Both the position numbers and the translations under genes were made by a program. The notes under the pieces are model-generated. The model ran no database searches. It was not told the DNA's origin and saw only the letters and a program-made list of their open reading frames with translations. Shown piece after piece: positions 55,961-56,925 of a stretch of DNA of 56,925 nt (its first letter is position 1; each line of letters begins with the position of its first letter). This stretch comes from Devosia sp. (GTDB taxonomy: Bacteria; Pseudomonadota; Alphaproteobacteria; Rhizobiales; Devosiaceae): assembly GCF_028290625.1 (NCBI RefSeq), contig NZ_JAQGJM010000045.1, forward strand, positions 1 to 56,925, in the 5' to 3' direction.

Positions 55961-56925
55961 TCAGTTGCTCAAAATTCGAATGTTGACCGACTGCTGATAC
56001 GTTCGTCCGCCAGCCGTCTCGATCGTGTTGGTCACGGTGTAGCTCTGGTTGAGCGCGCCATCCTCGAGCCAGATCACGGTTGCCGTTGAGGTGTTGGTGC
56101 TGTGGTTCTCGACGAGGGCGCTGTCGCTGATTGCCCAATCGCTGGTGACGATAGTGTCGCCGGAAAGGGCTTGCGACCAGTTGAGGCTGTAGTCGAGCAA
56201 TTCATCGGGGTCTTTGCTAGCCCAGGAAAGTGGCATGTCGATCCTCGGGTATTTTGGGACGAGAACTGTTCGGCTGATCGGGTAGACCCGGGCTTCGCGG
56301 CTATAGGCGGGTACGTTCTGTTCCCGGCTTTCGCGCTTGAGCAGCAGCGAGCGGGAGATGAACGGCACCGTCGCAACCCGGGCGATGGGCGTTGGCGATA
56401 CCGAGTAGAAATTGAGCAGCCCTCGCCCAGCGAAGGCGAAGCGGGCTGTGACTGTCGAAGCTCCACGCCCGGTTAGGACGCCTGCCCCAGCTGCCGCCCA
56501 TGCCGCACTAGCGAGAGCAGAGTTCGTGGCGTGGAATACGCCTGCACCCGCCGCGTTGAGCACGGAGGTCGCCGTCGAAAGTGCTGTCCATGCCGCAGAG
56601 CTGGAACCGGCCGCTGACCATGCAGACTCCGCCGTAGCACTGCCGATAGCCGTAAAGGCTCCCGAGGCTGAAACGGTCCACGTTGCAAGCGCGGTTGCTG
56701 AACCTGCCCACGATGGCGTGCCGGCCCCAGATGCACTCCATGTTCCAATGAAGAGGGCTTGGCCAGTGCTCGCGAACGCTCCGGAGCCCGATGCACTCCA
56801 ATTACTGACTGCAGACGATGCACCGACTGCGTTGAAGGTGCCTGCACCGACCGCATTGAGTATAGCGGTTGTGGTAACTCCCCCTACCGAAGGCAGGGTG
56901 GTGATTGGAACCTGCGAAAGGGCCG
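55961..56925 (-). CDS. Virion protein with seven 20-residue tandem repeats (start lies at 140 across the junction)
   Basis: The joined gene runs from 140 through 1, on to 56798, and ends at 55961 (325 residues). Residues 26-165 are seven repeats of exactly 20 residues, each of form (T/A)W(S/T)A.GAG.F.A.G.A, with a partial eighth. They are low in charge and rich in Ala, Gly, Ser and Trp, like a beta-stalk. Residues about 180-325 form a distinct domain with REARVYPISRTVLVPKYPRI, TVIWLEDGALNQSYTVTNTI and AGGRTYQQSVNIRIL. It follows the tail-fibre gene, so a stalked adsorption protein is likely. The family is not recognised. Confidence 0.75.
   Translation of the reverse strand, partial: ALSQVPITTLPSVGGVTTTAILNAVGAGTFNAVGASSAVSNWSASGSGAFASTGQALFIGTWSASGAGTPSWAGSATALATWTVSASGAFTAIGSATAESAWSAAGSSSAAWTALSTATSVLNAAGAGVFHATNSALASAAWAAAGAGVLTGRGASTVTARFAFAGRGLLNFYSVSPTPIARVATVPFISRSLLLKRESREQNVPAYSREARVYPISRTVLVPKYPRIDMPLSWASKDPDELLDYSLNWSQALSGDTIVTSDWAISDSALVENHSTNTSTATVIWLEDGALNQSYTVTNTIETAGGRTYQQSVNIRILSN
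56799..56925. repeat. Terminal copy of the 127-bp end overlap
   Basis: Identical to 1-127; one copy should be removed to give the 56,798-bp circle. Confidence 0.95.

Noticed and set aside
1..56925. CRISPR arrays, rRNA genes and complete tRNA genes
   Set aside because: No regularly spaced repeats of CRISPR type and no rRNA sequence were seen on either strand by eye.

Overview
The window is a complete temperate phage genome closed into a circle. Bases 1-127 are repeated exactly at 56799-56925, so the unit is 56,798 bp and the ends of the record are an assembly cut, not a biological end. The cut falls inside a virion-protein gene that reads continuously across it. The head and injection genes follow the order of Salmonella phage P22: small terminase, large terminase, portal, scaffold, coat with an inserted domain, gp4-like and gp10-like closure proteins, gp14-like protein, gp7-like injection protein, and a large injection protein with a lysozyme domain. 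The phage is therefore probably a short-tailed, headful-packaging podovirus. High GC, a MucR/Ros-type zinc-finger gene, a GapR-like protein and the style of the small early proteins suggest an alphaproteobacterial host, probably in Hyphomicrobiales. The host is an inference.

Layout. A control region at 17.98-18.9 kb holds a leftward Cro-like gene, a rightward XRE repressor and two near-identical promoters. Each promoter carries the palindrome CGCTATAGCG between its -35 and -10. The rightward operon (18.9-28.0 kb) has many short overlapping genes. It includes a PAPS-reductase-like protein, a coiled-coil protein with a Bet/RecT recombinase, an HNH protein, a DUF4326 protein, an excisionase and a tyrosine integrase. 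Just past the integrase lies a tRNA-Val(CAC) 3' half, the probable attP core. Beyond attP are a MucR-like regulator and small accessory genes to 30.5 kb.

Leftward from 18.2 kb to 0 lie DNA-modification and replication-type genes: two C5-cytosine methyltransferases, one beta-class amino-methyltransferase coupled to a SNF2-like helicase, a DnaA domain IV protein, a DUF1376 protein, an RNase AS-like exonuclease and nucleases. Tail-fibre and other virion genes follow (6.0 kb to 0 and across the cut). The leftward block continues from 56.8 kb down to 30.5 kb with packaging, head, injection, an accessory patch (35.4-38.7 kb), a second fibre, and a lysis region. The lysis region has a GH19 endolysin, several holin-like membrane proteins and two free-standing HNH endonucleases.

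How it works together. The repressor probably holds both early promoters through the shared palindrome. On induction the right operon supplies recombination and excision. The left operon supplies methylation, replication functions and, by one very long leftward transcription unit, the virion and lysis genes. Small terminators placed directly in front of ribosome binding sites subdivide the late unit. A few rightward genes (11.5, 33.7, 35.4, 38.0, 38.5 kb) sit in the leftward block as probable independent accessory genes.
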